DNA of 64,000 bases, from positions 172,501 through 236,500 of the forward strand of contig JACEVL010000496.1 of assembly GCA_020284085.1 (NCBI GenBank). Reading direction: 5' to 3'. Origin of the DNA: Aporrectodea caliginosa. Its lineage: Eukaryota; Annelida; Clitellata; Crassiclitellata; Lumbricidae. Every line of letters starts with the position of its first letter. Within the stretch, counting starts at the first letter, position 1. Positions 45,301 to 61,270 of this stretch are shown here, one piece after another. Below the pieces are notes generated by a model. It was not told the origin of the DNA. It ran no database searches and saw only the letters and a program-made list of their open reading frames with translations. The position numbers were made by a program, and so were the translations under genes.

Positions 45301-46344
45301 TCTCTACGTACTTATGACGCTTTTAATTTTCTCTCTACCTTCTGGATATTGAACTGATAACGGCTGGGTTTGATAAGCCATCGCTTGATGACTTGTACAA
45401 TCATGTACCTTAGACACCGGCGCGATAGAAGCTACTAATTAAAATATATGTATGTATCTGAATATCCATACATGAATCGTCTTTACTTCCTCTTTAAGGC
45501 TCGGGTTCATTGTTATCTACCATTCATCAACACATTTTGTGTTTGATAATGTTTGTGTGCCATGGTTGAAAGACCCTTCCAGTCCATTGCCAAGCACTCC
45601 AGAACCATTGTTAATAACAAAGAATGTGCAATTAATGAATAATTACCATATCTTATCCCTCACCTACAACCTGACTCCACCAACCCGCTGTCTGAATAGT
45701 AGTAGTAACTGGAAGTATATCAGCCACCAATCGTGAGTATTTTGCTGTTGTAATGTAACTGTAGATGTGAAGCTTCGAACTTTCTCAAGGTCACACCAAA
45801 GCCACGTAAGAGGGACCAGTTTACCACCAGCGCTATATCAAATCAAGTCCGCAATAGTCAGGTTGATTGGTCCGTTTCGTGTTAGGTCAAAATCCGGGGA
45901 GGTCAGTCCGAGAAGTTCTTGACTAACTTGAGATTAAAACAAGCCAAAGTAAATGGTAATTTATTTTTAAAACATCAAAACTCTAAATAACTCGGTTTGC
46001 TTAGACAATGAAATTAATGAAGAATTTTATTTTTACCTAGGCATTTTAGAGAAAATAGTTTCGAAATATTGAATTGACTTTCGTTGGAACTGTTTATGTT
46101 TCTTATATCGGATAAAATAGCTAAATGTTTCGACGTCATTAAATATATAATTTTAAGACAGGCAAATTTCATTAGAAATCCAGATGTAATTAGATGCAAT
46201 TTTGTTACTCCTGTTACAATTGTTCAGTTGTTAATTACTCAGGTTGCCTATGGCAACAATTTTAAAAGCATTTTTTGCTGGTGTTGTTCTTCCAAGTCTT
46301 TGATGCTGATGTTCCATACAATCGTTGACTCGTTGCTTCCTTTG

Positions 46345-47993
<1,649 letters not shown>

Positions 47994-48102
47994 TTTTGTC
48001 GCCTAATCCTTCCTACAGTCGGAGATCACCCTTCGTGCAGGCTGGTCCTAATACTACAACTGTAGGAGAGGATCGACTTAAATCTAGCACGAGCCGAATG
48101 TT

Positions 48103-48173
48103 CCTTTTATACTAATTCTAGCACTGCACCTAAACGGTGACCTGCGAGAGTAGGCGGAGCTGTCTATCGAAAC
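48103..48173 (-). promoter_or_regulatory. Promoter of small-gene copy 2
   Basis: Minus strand: GTTTCGATAGACAGC (48173-48159), 47 bp, then TATAAAAGGAACATTCG (48111-48103 for the TATA). The kB-like GGGGATTTTT box of the other copies is missing. Confidence 0.5.
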
Positions 48174-49240
48174 TAAGTGTTTTCCCGAGGTTTTCAAGGT
48201 ATCCATAATAAGGTTTTTCACAGAAGTGGTTACCAACCTTTTTCAGAGCAAGGAACCAAACCAGAAAGCATTCAGTCACCTCTTGTTTCTTCCACTAGGC
48301 CTAAGTTCATTATTTTAATGACGAGCAACGTTCCATGTATTCAACCACAGTGTGGCCGATATTTCTACACTATTTAAGTTTTAGAAAAACAGTCATAGGC
48401 CTACAGTATGTCAGTAGTTATAGTATTAGTTTTTCACAGTTTTTGCAGAAAGCTCTTAGGTTCTGCCATCCAGTCGCGGCACCCCTTGAACGCGTTCACA
48501 GCACCCTTAGGCGCCATGACACCCTGGTTGGGAAATAATAGCTTAGGGCCTACAGGCACCGAATTGAAATTTTCAGGTACTTTCATGGTCCATTTTTCTA
48601 TTATTTCCATGTGTCCATTTCCATCCATTTCCATTTTTTTATTGAAATATTTGAGCTCCAGTTCGGTGGTATAGTATATAAAGCTCTTTCGTGACGACGT
48701 GGTTGTCACTGACATCGTTGGAATCACCATCCATTTATCTATTTATCTATTCAACAGCTATAATTGATCTTGATTTCATTTCTCCATCTACCCATCCAAC
48801 TAACTATCTCACACATTCGTCCCATCCAGCTATCCATCTAATCCATAGAACCATACCTCTTACAACTATAGTAACACCAATGTAATTTTGTAACCTCTGT
48901 AGCGCCATACATAATCGTACCATTCGTCCAACATAGTCATACCGATCGAGCAGCACATGCAGACAGACAGACAGACAGCCACACATGGAGAACGAGAAAA
49001 ACAGCCCAGACGTAAAAGCAGGTTGAGACGGTAAATATTATAACTAAACATTTACATAGCCTTACCTGAACTAACCTCATGTTTTGTTCGGTTGCTATGG
49101 ACCATCTGACAGACAATAAGATTAGACTGGTAGGCATACTTTGTTAGTAAAATTCCACCAGTTTCAAGTTTGGTTTTTCCGAGGTTGCGTTCAACCACAA
49201 TTTTCCATAATAATTACGTATAGACTAATATGTGCATGCA

Positions 49241-49790
49241 TATGTGCATATATGTATGTGTAACAGTATGCATGCATGTATGTATGTACTAGGATAGGGC
49301 CCCCCCCCAAATAACTTTTTGAAATTTGATAACTTCTATTCATTATTAAGTGCATGACAGAAGCATGTCAGCTACTTCAAAAATAAAAACAGTTGTTGCT
49401 GGTGATCGCTTTTCAATGTTTTTCCTCTGATGCAACTGACTAAGTCTTAGAAGATGATTTAGTATAATTATGTGGAAGACAATGGGTGCTTCTAAGAGAA
49501 TCTGGATTCGTTTGCGATTATCTTCAATGATCCTAATTAGTTTCTGCATTTCACATTCATTTCTTGTTATGAACTCATTGAAAGCACTCATTTATAGAGC
49601 AAGTGAATGTTCAGAAGCAGCATTGAGGGATTTGATGACAAGCTTCGGCTTCCTTATATTGTACGATATTATTCCATGTTTCTGGACTACTTTCTGACAA
49701 GATAGCAATGTCTAGCCCGTGTAAGAGCAAGGCTGCAGTTGATGAAGATGTAGCCACTTCGTGGAGCTGTTTGTTGTTTCAGATATTCAA
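49241..49790. other. Spacer between U2 and U3
   Basis: A C9 run at 49300, then unique sequence. A minus-strand frame of 81 codons (49346-49591) has no recognisable features. Nothing else is supported. Confidence 0.4.
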
Positions 49791-50437
49791 TCTCTGTCTC
49801 TGCGTATAGGCTATGTATATATGTATATAATTATAATATATATTTGTGAATTCTTTTGTTTGCATGTGTGCATGTATTTAGACACCTGTGTATGTGTTTA
49901 TGTATGTATTTGTGTATGTATGTATATCGTATGCATGTATATCGTATGCATGTATATCGTATGCATGTATGTATGTAGGCCTATCTATCTATCTATATGT
50001 ACGCACTGTATGTGTCCGACTGTATATATAGCGTTTTTGATTCTCTCAAATGATTATGGATGTCTGATGTTTCTTATGCGCGGGTCCTTGCAGCTGAAAT
50101 ACCTAACTATCGCAATGCTGATAGATGTTAGCTTACTTACTTAGGCCTAAATTTGTAACGTCTTTCACCTTGTGGTAGTTGAAAGTCTCTTATCGTGTTT
50201 GTATACCAGAGAAGGGAAGGTAAGAGGGAAAGGAAAAAGGAGAAGGGAATTGGTCACCAGCGACTTGTGGTGCAAAATTACGCGCTAGAGTGCGAACCAG
50301 AGAAAGTTGAAAACAGCCTTATTGAAGAGAGTGGTTTTGATTTTAAATGCGATTTCACATGGAGAGACCATTGATCCCTTTGGAATTATGAAGCAGCGTT
50401 TTACAAGTCATTGGATAAGATTATTATTATTATCATC

Positions 50438-50983
50438 CAGTGTGATTCTCGTTAACGATAACGATAACGAAAATGTTCGTTAACGAAAATAAAATGATTT
50501 CGTTAACGATAACTATAACTATAACTAAAAATATCATTAACTATAACTATAACTATAACGAAAATAATACTAACGAAAATTCATCTTTATTTTCGTTAAT
50601 GCAAACAATAAAAATAGGAAGTGCAATATGGACGATTCGACATAAATGAGATCGAAAATGCGATATTTTTATTATGCAATTTGTCAGTTACTTTGGAAAC
50701 TCGGTAATTCACGAAGCTGAATGCACCATGCATGCTTCAAAGGCTTTCAAAGCTCTGAGCAAATTGTGAAACAGCGTGTTAATACGCACAATTTTGCCTA
50801 TAGCCTTAATTATTGTAACTAAGTGGTAACGAAAATTAACTAAAATAAAAATCCATTAACTATAACTATAACTATAACTAAAAATAATACTAACTATAAC
50901 TATAACTATAACTAAAATGAAAAAAACCATTAACTATAACTGTAACTATAACTAAAATAAAATCTGTAAGGAGAATCACACTG
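50438..50983. mobile_element. hAT MITE, 546 bp, with empty site in the sister unit
   Basis: Ends CAGTGTGATTCTC and GAGAATCACACTG are perfect 13-bp inverted repeats. A perfect 8-bp duplication TTATCATC flanks them (50430-50437 and 50984-50991). The interior is largely (TAACTA)n/GTTAACGATAACG repeats. In U4 the same microsatellite (59520-59640) lacks the insertion. Confidence 0.92.
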
Positions 50984-51289
50984 TTATCATCATCATTTTT
51001 TAGATTTATTTGTTTATTATTATTATTATTATTATTAATTAATTAATTGAATTTGTAACTCGCGCATAGTCACACCGAAATGGGAATCTGAGGCACGGAT
51101 AGTCAGCTACTAGGAGAAGATGCAGTTAGCTATCCAAGTGCGTGAAAGCCAAGGAGAATAGTCAGTATTTGAAGGAAGGAAGTGAATTTGAGCTACGCAG
51201 AGAGAGAATGGCAGTCGATTCCATTCCTTGGGGGCAGAGGCTTGGAATGCACGCGAGCCCATAAGATTAGATAGAAACGAGAACGGTTC

Positions 51290-51545
51290 TTGGTGGACGA
51301 GTTTTTCGGTTGCTTCATTTTGGAACTATATCTTCCTACGACTGTTCGTTTTGGTCGATCTCTTGCGTCATTTTGGTCACCACTTAAAATTTATCTTTTT
51401 CAATTGGTTTATCCACCAGAGGCTTCCTCTCTGCTTCAGCTGACTGACTTTCTGGTCAATCACCCCACTGCGGCTTCGTTTTAGTGTACCATCGGTTCTT
51501 GCCTTGTGCATTATACTACAGTGCTATAGAAATTGCTAATTGCAA
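51290..51545 (+). mobile_element. LINE 3' end inherited by U3 and U4
   Basis: FWNYIFLRLFVLVDLL and GHHLKFIFFNWF-like translation and a terminus GTGCATTATACTACAGTGCTATAGAAATTGCTAATTG. The same fragment in U4 is at 59935-60175, so it was present before the duplication. Confidence 0.65.
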
Positions 51546-51718
51546 TTATACAGTATAGGCCTAGTTGAATGTTTTATAGCGTCCTTTAGGTATCTTTCGA
51601 AAGCGTTGGAAGTGGTGATATAGGCCTAATATTTCTACGAAAATTTCGTCCTCAGTGGTAATCTGTGCGTCGGCCGAAAGCCCACGACCAAACCTCACAG
51701 AACTGCTTGGAATAAGAA

Positions 51719-51983
51719 GAAGAGAAGAGCAATCCCTTAAGCTGAGCCAACCCTGAGGCAGCCATGGGTATGAAGTGTAAGTGACTTCGTTTGCTTAGCC
51801 TCGGCATATAAGGGCGGATGGTCAGTCCTCTCCCTCGCCGTCTCATCTTCCCACCAACAGTGTACGGTCAGTGTACTTATTATAGGAGCAGAAATCTCGA
51901 ACCATATTTCTTCCATGACAATTTGAACCCCCGACCTCTCGATTGATAGTCCAGCACGCTAACCTCTACACTATCGAGCACCC
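51719..51983 (-). mobile_element. tRNA-derived SINE with 13-bp target duplication
   Basis: Flanked by CTTGGAATAAGAA (51706-51718 and 51984-51996). On the minus strand the head reads GGGGTGCTCGATAGTGTAGAGGTTAGCG...GGGGGTTCAAAT, giving Pol III A- and B-box motifs. U4 has the uninterrupted site at about 60317-60329. A sibling SINE is at 56430-56698. Confidence 0.88.
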
Positions 51984-52367
51984 CTTGGAATAAGAACTAT
52001 GTAATAAATAACCAGTCGCGTTACATTACCTCATAGTTACACATACCTTGCCATCTATATCTTCCAGCGTAATAGTAAGAGGAATACATTACTGAATTTT
52101 CATGGTTATGCATTTATTCAGTATCACATATTTTTGTCTTTCCTTTTAACATAGAAATGAGAAATTACAAAAATATGTATTGCAATTCAATTTCTCCAGG
52201 CAATGGAATCAGTAAAACATGCATGAAAATATTATCTGTAACCAGTTGGCATTCTTCAGAAATGCTTTAAAATTTCTTAATATCGTTTCCTAAGAACGTT
52301 TTTGCTGTCGCGTATTCTAGGGAGAAAATATTTTACCGGTCATGATTTATATAAGACTGAGTTTACT

Positions 52368-52442
52368 GACAGCGAAGAGTGGAAAAACTGCGTTGCCCGA
52401 TGTGCAGTCCTGCACGGGAAGGACTAAGGTCTAAGGTCTAAG
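52368..52442 (+). mobile_element. 75-bp LINE 3' scrap with 9-bp duplication
   Basis: Flanked by GAGTTTACT (52359-52367 and 52443-52451). Encodes SEEWKNCVARCAVLHGKD-stop, a LINE ORF2 C-terminus-like phrase, ending in GGTCTAAGGTCTAAG repeats. Absent at the corresponding U4 site (about 61075-61090). Confidence 0.65.
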
Positions 52443-52497
52443 GAGTTTACTCTAATCTAAGATTCAGATGTATTTAATATTCCTATTATTACTATTT

Positions 52498-54405
<1,908 letters not shown>

Positions 54406-54568
54406 CTTGTTGTTATGGTTTTAGTTGGCGCTACGCATGTCGTTGTCTCCTAGTACTAACAGACGTTGCTGTTTTAGATCTGCGCGCTGTAGTACTAAGG
54501 TACTACTAAGAATTATCAGACTGACTTCACAAACACGAAAAGTAAAGCGGTAGGTTGAAGCGAGTGTT

Positions 54569-54710
54569 CCTTATATAGTGCTTCTGCCTCTTCCCTGATG
54601 CGGGCGTAGAGAGAGGAGATGGAGCTGTCTATCGAAACTTGGATATTTTCCGAAGTTATCGATGTTCATGGCGACGAAAAATCCCCATCGGTGCCCTCTT
54701 GGATTCCCCC
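54569..54710 (-). promoter_or_regulatory. Promoter of small-gene copy 3
   Basis: Minus strand order: GGGGAATCC (54709-54701), GGGGATTTTTC (54686-54676), GTTTCGATAGACAGC (54638-54624), 46 bp, TATATAAGG (54577-54569). The first two resemble Rel/NF-kB sites (GGGRNWYYCC); CGATAG is GATA-like. Confidence 0.55.
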
Positions 54711-55459
54711 GTCTTTGGACGACTGGCTTCCAGGCACCGAGCTAAAATGTTTAAACTAACTGTTTAAAAGCCTGCAATCTAATCATTATCATTGTCATTG
54801 TAAATGTAAATGTTAATGTGAATCTCCTAACTTTCTCAGCGCCGCACAGAAGCCGCGTCAGAGAGCTTACTCACTGGCGTTATTTCAATAAGTCCAAAGT
54901 GGCCAGGTTGCTTTGTCCGTTCCAGGTCAGAATCCGGGAGGTCAAGTCGAGGAGACAGCATGGTGCTACGGTTGTAATCGGCGATGATGGTGGTTGTGTG
55001 GTGGCGCAGGAGTAGAATCAGGATAGCTTGAAGAGTTCGGTTTTCAGTCGTGAGTGGAAAGTAGCGGAGTGCAAGCGGAGGAGAGGTTAAATATTAAGCG
55101 TCGAGATATATGGGGATGAACAAACTTGCGGAGATCTTTTAATTGGGTGTCCGTTCCAAAGAGCTGGTGCAGAATAGACTAAGGAGCGGTTGCAGAATTT
55201 CAGAGAGGCTGAGACTGGAGGCCGAGATAGAGAAAGGTATGATGATGATGAGCGAGTAGACCCGGACGGTAGGATGGTGAATAGCTGGCGAATGTCAGAG
55301 GGTTGAAAGGTTTGAAGGGCGTTTTAGGTATACGAGGTATTATTTTATATTTGATGCGCTGACGGACTTTTAGCCAATGAAGTGATTTGAGAACAGGGAT
55401 TATGTGGTGGTGCTTGGGTGTTTTGTTGTAATATTATTGTCGTTGTCAGATGCATTGTC

Positions 55460-55700
55460 CCTTTATCCATCCACCCATCCACCTATTAAATTATCCATCC
55501 ATCTTCTACACAAATATCTATCCATCCATCCATCCATCCATCCATCCATCCACCTTTGCACCAATCCATCCAGTTGTCCATCTAACCATCCTTCTTTGCT
55601 TCCTTCCTTGTTTCTCTCTAATTTTACATCCATTCTCCTTCCATTCTTCCTTCCTTCTATCGTTCATCCATCCATCTAAGCATCCATCCATGAACAGCCT
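55460..55700. repeat. (CCAT)n-rich simple repeat
   Basis: ATCCATCCATCC runs with CTTCCTT interruptions, homologous in position to 63090-63160 and 63575-63600 of U4 and 48740-48840 of U2. Confidence 0.8.
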
Positions 55701-56429
55701 CGTCTGATATTTCCTTCAGGAAATTTCGACAGTTTAAACTATCGGGATTTCCGTATTTCTCGTTTACTCTGACGCCAAAATTTTCCTGTCGTAAACATAG
55801 CAGAAGCTGCTGTAGGCTGCTACTGGCGATGGCGAATTTATAACCCCATCTACGGCCGACGTGAACGGCTTTTGGCAGCTGTCTTTTATGCCTCTAAGTG
55901 CCATGAAAATGTCCTTTTAAACCCTTCCCATCAAAGATGTATATCCAAGACATCGGTTGCATTTTTGGTACGACACAGCATTTTAAAACTAACTAATCAT
56001 CAACAGTTCAATAGTGAACTCCGTCTCTGCCGTTTTTCGATGGTGCCAGTCCAACGCCTGTATAAAGGAGGAGGGCGACGTAAACTGCCATGGCAGACGT
56101 AAGATGTCGGACTAAACACTGGAGACTATTACGTTCTGTCATCACTCTCACAGTGACAAGGTATCGAGGAAACTCGGAGGAATGCGGCAAGGTGTTGGTC
56201 AAATTCTATGGCAGCCATGAAAAAATATCAGGGTCGAGACAAAACGGTCTCTATAGGAACACGCGCACATAAATATATAAGTACGTATATAGTACATTGA
56301 TGCATCCACATTTACATTTACTAAATATACATTCACATATAAAGGAAGAAAAAGAACAAGAGCAAGAAGAACAAGAAGAAAAAAGATAGAGGAAGAGGAG
56401 GAGGAGGAGGAAGAAGAAGGAGAAGATGA

Positions 56430-56698
56430 GCAGTCTCTTAAGCGAACCCTTAGAGGCAGCCATGGGTAAGAAGTGTTAGCGACTTCATTTTCTTAGCCTC
56501 GGTATATGAGAGCGGGTGGCCAGTCCTCTCCCTCGCCGTCTCACTGACAGTGTACAGTCTGTGTACTCATTGCAGCTGAGTTTGCTAGGGATGCAGGTGG
56601 AGCAGAAATCTCGAACCAAATTTATTTCCTGGTGGGGATTTGAACCCTCAATCTCTCGATGGACAGTCCAGCGCGCTGACCACTACATTTCGTGTTAG
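56430..56698 (-). mobile_element. tRNA-derived SINE, sibling of 51719-51983
   Basis: Shares GGCAGCCATGGGTAAGAAGT, TTAGCCTCGGTATATGAG and TCCCTCGCCGTCTCA with the SINE in U3. On the minus strand the head is TGTAGTGGTCAGCGCGCTGG, with B-box GGGTTCAAATCC. Confidence 0.85.
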
Positions 56699-57913
56699 AA
56701 TTTGTCATCTGTGTATCCTACCAGCGTATTAGCCGTTGTGTGCTTCCGTAGGACAATTAACCACGACAACATTTCCAGAAAATAGGGGGCGCAGAGTAAC
56801 GCCCGGATAAACCTCATCACGAGCTATACCTCAGCTGCTTCAGTTTCACATTTCGGTCCAGTGCATAATTATATGCATGTATGCATGCATGTTAGGGTGT
56901 GTCTAAAAATTGAAGTTCCAAAATTACTATCGGACAAGTTATTTTTGTGTTCCTGTTTGAGAAACATTGTCGTTTTGCGAAATTAGATGAAAATCTGAAT
57001 AGATTTAGTATTTGCGTAAAACCCAGAAAGAATTATCACTGAAACAACAATGTGATACATTGTAATTTTCAAAGATAAGAAACAAATCGTTCGCCTGAGA
57101 ATTATCTTGTCGTATCTCCACTTTTTTTCGAAAAGCAGTTTAGAGTTGATTCGTAGCAGAATTTTTCTTTTCTTTCTTCAGTTTCAATAACTAGGAGATA
57201 CGACCGATCGTTTTAAAGATATTCAACGAAAACTACCTGTCGTAGCCTATGTTCTGCTTCCAGAATTTTTTTATCGTATCTCCATGGTGTAGCAGTGTAA
57301 CGTGTTGTATGCCGTTGGAAAGCTCATCATTGATTGGACGCAGAAGACACAACAGTAGGCCTATAACACTGTGCGCTTGGCTGGATTATAGTGTCGCATA
57401 TCCAGACAATTACAATTTTTTTCCTTCAAATATCCATACTATAGGCCTAGCCATGAACATTTTAACGAATAGGGCCTACACTCGATAATAATTGGTCTTT
57501 GCTTTTTTTATCATTTGTTTTCAGGCGGATGATTTGCAATCGTTGTAAATCACAAATTTTTAAAACATTTGTAGGCCTAATTGTTAATTTTTTAATGCAA
57601 TGTCTTTAGGCAATGTTGATATTTTAATAGGACGTCTGTGTGTGAAGCTTTATTGCACTGAATTTCTTATGTTTTCGTCCAATGGTGCCAAAACTTCTAC
57701 TTCGTTTTTCTCGGAATTTAAAAAATGGAGATGCGCGAAGATAATTCTCAGGCGTCGAAATTTCAACACTTAAACATAAAGTATAAGGCAAAATCAAATG
57801 AAATACCGTCAGTTATTTGTCATTTACTTATTCCAGATTGATGCATAGGCTACGCAGCCATTGCAACCCGTGTTACTCGCCTTTGTGTCGAAGCACAAGG
57901 CGAGTAACACGTT

Positions 57914-58189
57914 TTGTCTTCCAATCCCCAACTTCTGATCTCGGCCAAACATGCATCTGACCCGGACTGGAGTTTGGACATGGCCAATAGCTTGGTCACA
58001 TCCTTGCCAGATACTATTATTGGAACTCGATCAACACACGCTTACACACCCTCGTCCTGTCCCTGTGACATCTGGCATGATCTTGCCGTCCCAGTGAATA
58101 ATAAGAGGAACCTTCGGATCGAAAGATTCACGAATCTCTGCTGCTATAGGGCTGCACGATTATCTTTCCTTTGCTCGAAGGATCGCTGA
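57914..58189 (+). other. Unexplained open frame
   Basis: 91 codons with mixed, protein-like composition (SAKHASDPDWSLDMANSLVT, then WHDLAVPVNNKRNLRIERF). It sits next to LINE debris and lacks a convincing promoter or splice sites. It may be a transposon fragment; I do not recognise it. Confidence 0.2.
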
Positions 58190-58239
58190 AGGGCTGATTA
58201 ACAGCTAGCCCACCAGCCAGTACTACTCACAGACTGGAT

Positions 58240-58690
58240 TCAGCGAGAGCAGATAGAATGTGAGAGGCTTTCCTGCTGCTGATTTTGGGGCAGCTTTTTC
58301 TACGAGATTTGAAGAGAATGTAGTCTGTTTTATCAATTTTGAGTGCAAGCTTGTTAGGTCAAAACCAGTCTGCAATACGTGTTAGCTCAGTATTCACAAT
58401 TTGAAATAAAGTGTCCAATGAACCTCGAGAATAAAAGATATTGGTATCATCAGCGAACAACATAAAAACATGATAGATGAAACATTAGGAAGGTCGTTTA
58501 TATAAATGAGGAACAAGAAGGGACCCAGATTCGAACCCTGGGGAACATCAAAACAAGCTGCAAGCGATTCTTAAAATAGCTAGCGAACCAGTTCAGCTGA
58601 GTACCTCGTATACCGTAAACATTAAACTTCTTTAATAAAATACTATTTTGAAAATAAGGGGAAAACAGAGGTAGGTCTATAATTAGATAC
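58240..58690 (-). mobile_element. LINE reverse transcriptase fragment
   Basis: Minus-strand translation gives NSILLKKFNVYGIRGTQLNW, FASYFKNRLQLVLM and then YINDLPNVSS, matching the LxKLxxYGIRGxxLxWFxSYLxxRxQ...YINDLP blocks of LINE reverse transcriptases. The catalytic FADD box is disrupted. Inactive. Confidence 0.8.
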
Positions 58691-59518
58691 CCTAGTGAGC
58701 ATCTATGTACGTACGTATGTATTGACCCATATGATGATATGCATAGTGTATAGGCATCTGTACTATTATTCATGTATCCATTCATTTGTATGCACGTAAT
58801 TTTGTATGTATGTATGAATTCAAGTGTGTACATATATTATGCATTTGTTTGTATTTATCTGTGTAGGCCCTATGTATGCATATGTGTATGTGTGCCTGCA
58901 TTTAGACCCCTGTGCATGTGTTTATGTATGTATTTGTGTATATAGGCTTATGTACATGTACATCGTATGTATATATCAATCAATCAATCAATCAATCATA
59001 AGATTTATATAGCGCCTCTTCAAGGGTTCTACTCAGAGGCGCTCCCGAGACAGGCCTGATCAAATATATGCGTCTATATTTACGCATGTATCCGACTATA
59101 TATAGCGCTTTTGAATTCTCAAATGATTAAGGATGTCTGATGTTCTAATGCGCCGGTCCTGTGCTGAAATACTTAACTATCGCAATGCTGATAGATGTCT
59201 TCACGTTAGCTTACTTACTGAGGTCTATGGTTCTATGTCACATAAATTGGTGACGTCTTTCATCTTGTGGCATACTTGGAAGTATCATATCAAGTTTGTA
59301 TACCAGAGAAGGGAAAGCAAGAGGGAAGGAGGGGGAAAAGGAGAAGTGGAGTGGTCACAACCAATTTGTGGTGCAAAGTTACGCGCTTGAGCGAAGACCA
59401 GAGTCGTCGAGGTAAGTTGAAGACAGCAATAAGAGAATGGACTTGGATTTTCTTGCGATTTTACGTGAAGCGGCCATTCAGCATCGTGAAACAGGTGCTT
59501 TAGAAGTCATTGAATAAG

Positions 59519-59614
<96 letters not shown>

Positions 59615-59660
59615 GTCATCATCATCACCATCATAATCATCATCATCATTATAAATTAAT
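59519..59660. repeat. (TTA)n-(TCA)n microsatellite, empty site of the U3 hAT MITE
   Basis: About 64 bp of ATT repeats then ATC repeats. The homologous tract in U3 is split by the MITE at 50438-50983. Confidence 0.9.
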
Positions 59661-59934
59661 TAATTAATTAATTAAATTTGAAACGCGCGGAGTCACACCG
59701 AAATGTGAAACTTAGACGCATATAGTCAGCCGCCAGGAGACGGTGCAGTTAGATATCCAAGTGCTTGAAAGCCAAGGAGAAAATTTAATAGTGAGTTTCG
59801 AGCTGCTTTTTGAAGGAATGAAGGAAGAAACTGTGAGCTATGAGAGAGTGGCAGTCGATTCCATTCATTGGGAGCAGACGTATGGAATGCACGCGAGTCA
59901 ATAAGATTAGACAGAAACTAGAACGGTTCTAGGT

Positions 59935-60175
59935 GGATGTTTTTTGTTGTTGTTGTTGTTATATTCTGGAACTATCTTCCTACGTCTGTTCTTTCTGTTA
60001 AGTCCTTTGTGTAATTTTTTCTCAATTTAAGATTTATCCACCGGAAGCTTCCTCTGTGTTTCAGCTGACTGATTTTCTGACCATTGACCTAACTGCGGCT
60101 TGATTTTTCTGTGCCAGCCGTTGATGCCTCGTGCATTGAACTACTGCGCTATATAAATCGCTAATTAGAATTATA
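59935..60175 (+). mobile_element. LINE 3' end, U4 copy of 51290-51545
   Basis: TTCTGGAACTATCTTCCTAC, CCGGAAGCTTCCTCTGTGTT and CGCTATATAAATCGCTAATT correspond to the U3 fragment. Confidence 0.65.
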
Positions 60176-60354
60176 TAGCTCATTGTTTTATAGCATCTTA
60201 GGTATCTTCAAAGCGGTGGAAGTGGCTATAAACATGTAACAGTTCTACAAAAACTGTCTACAGTGGTCATTTGTGCGTCATTGGAAAGTCCACGACAAAG
60301 CCTCTCAGAACTGCTTGGAATCAGAACTGTTTATAAATAAACCAGTAACGTTAC

Positions 60355-60725
60355 ATTGTATTGTATTTGTTAATTTATATAGCGCCGCTCACAGCAGTGA
60401 CCTTTCAGTAGCGCTCCCAGTGCGAGAACCCCTAGAGAAGAAGAAGGTTTGGGGAGGGAGAAGGCTGTAGGAAGAGACCCAGAAAGAATGGTTACACGTA
60501 GAGAGGAAGGAAGGGCATTCCATTGGGAGGGCCCAATAGTGGCAAAAGACCTAGTTTGGGCCATAGTGGTCCTAACTCGTGGAACAAAAAGAGTATGCCT
60601 GACCAAGGAGCGGAGAGGTCGATGAGAAATTGAAGAGAGAGGGGAGCGAATGTGATCCCTTAGATATTTAGGAGCAATGCCCAATTTGGATTTAAGGACT
60701 AGGCAAGAACTTTGAACTGAATTAC
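60355..60725 (-). mobile_element. LINE ORF2 C-terminus inserted in U4 only
   Basis: Minus-strand translation gives LGIAPKYLRDHIRSPLSSIS, HRPLRSLVRHTLFVPRVRTT, MAQTRSFATIGPSQWNALPS and SLRVTILSGSLPTAF, then the GCGCTATATAAATTAACAAATAC terminus. The 104-codon frame is intact. In U3 the flanks are contiguous at about 52018-52025 (GCGTTACATTACCTCATAG), so this is a 5'-truncated insertion that occurred after duplication. Confidence 0.88.
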
Positions 60726-61270
60726 CCTATAGTTACACACATCTCGTCATCTATATTTCCCTGAGTAGGCCTAACAGTAAGCGAACTGTATTACTCAATT
60801 ATCATGGTTTATGTATTTATTCTTCATCACATAATATTTTGTTTCTCCTTTTAACATCGAAATGAGAAATTAGAAATAGGCTTCAAATAGCATGTAGGCC
60901 TAACTGGCAATTCAATTTCTTCAGGCATGATCGAAACATGCATGAAAATAATATCTTCAACCAGTTGGCATTATTCAGAAATACTTTAAAATTTCTTAAT
61001 ATCATTTCCTAAGACCTTTTTATTGTCGCTCTTTTTAGGCAAGGAAATATTTTTACAGCTCGTGATTTTATTTAAGACTGTTTTTAATACATCTAAAATT
61101 CAGATGCATTTATTATTCGTATTATTACTATTTTTATTGCAATAGTTCATTTGCTACATTGTCTGTAACGTAATTAAGTTGATGAACGCATTCTCTTTTG
61201 ATGGCGATGTTCCAAAGTCATGACTGCTGATGTTAAAATTAATGCCATCGTAGACTCGCTGCTTCCTGTG

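Larger units (their letters stand above)
55771..58690. other. Segment between U3 and U4
   Basis: Not part of the tandem homology. Holds a purine AAG/GGA tract (56340-56425), a SINE (56430-56698), about 1.2 kb of unique AT-rich sequence (56700-57910), an unexplained frame (57914-58189) and a LINE reverse transcriptase fragment (58240-58690). Confidence 0.55.
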
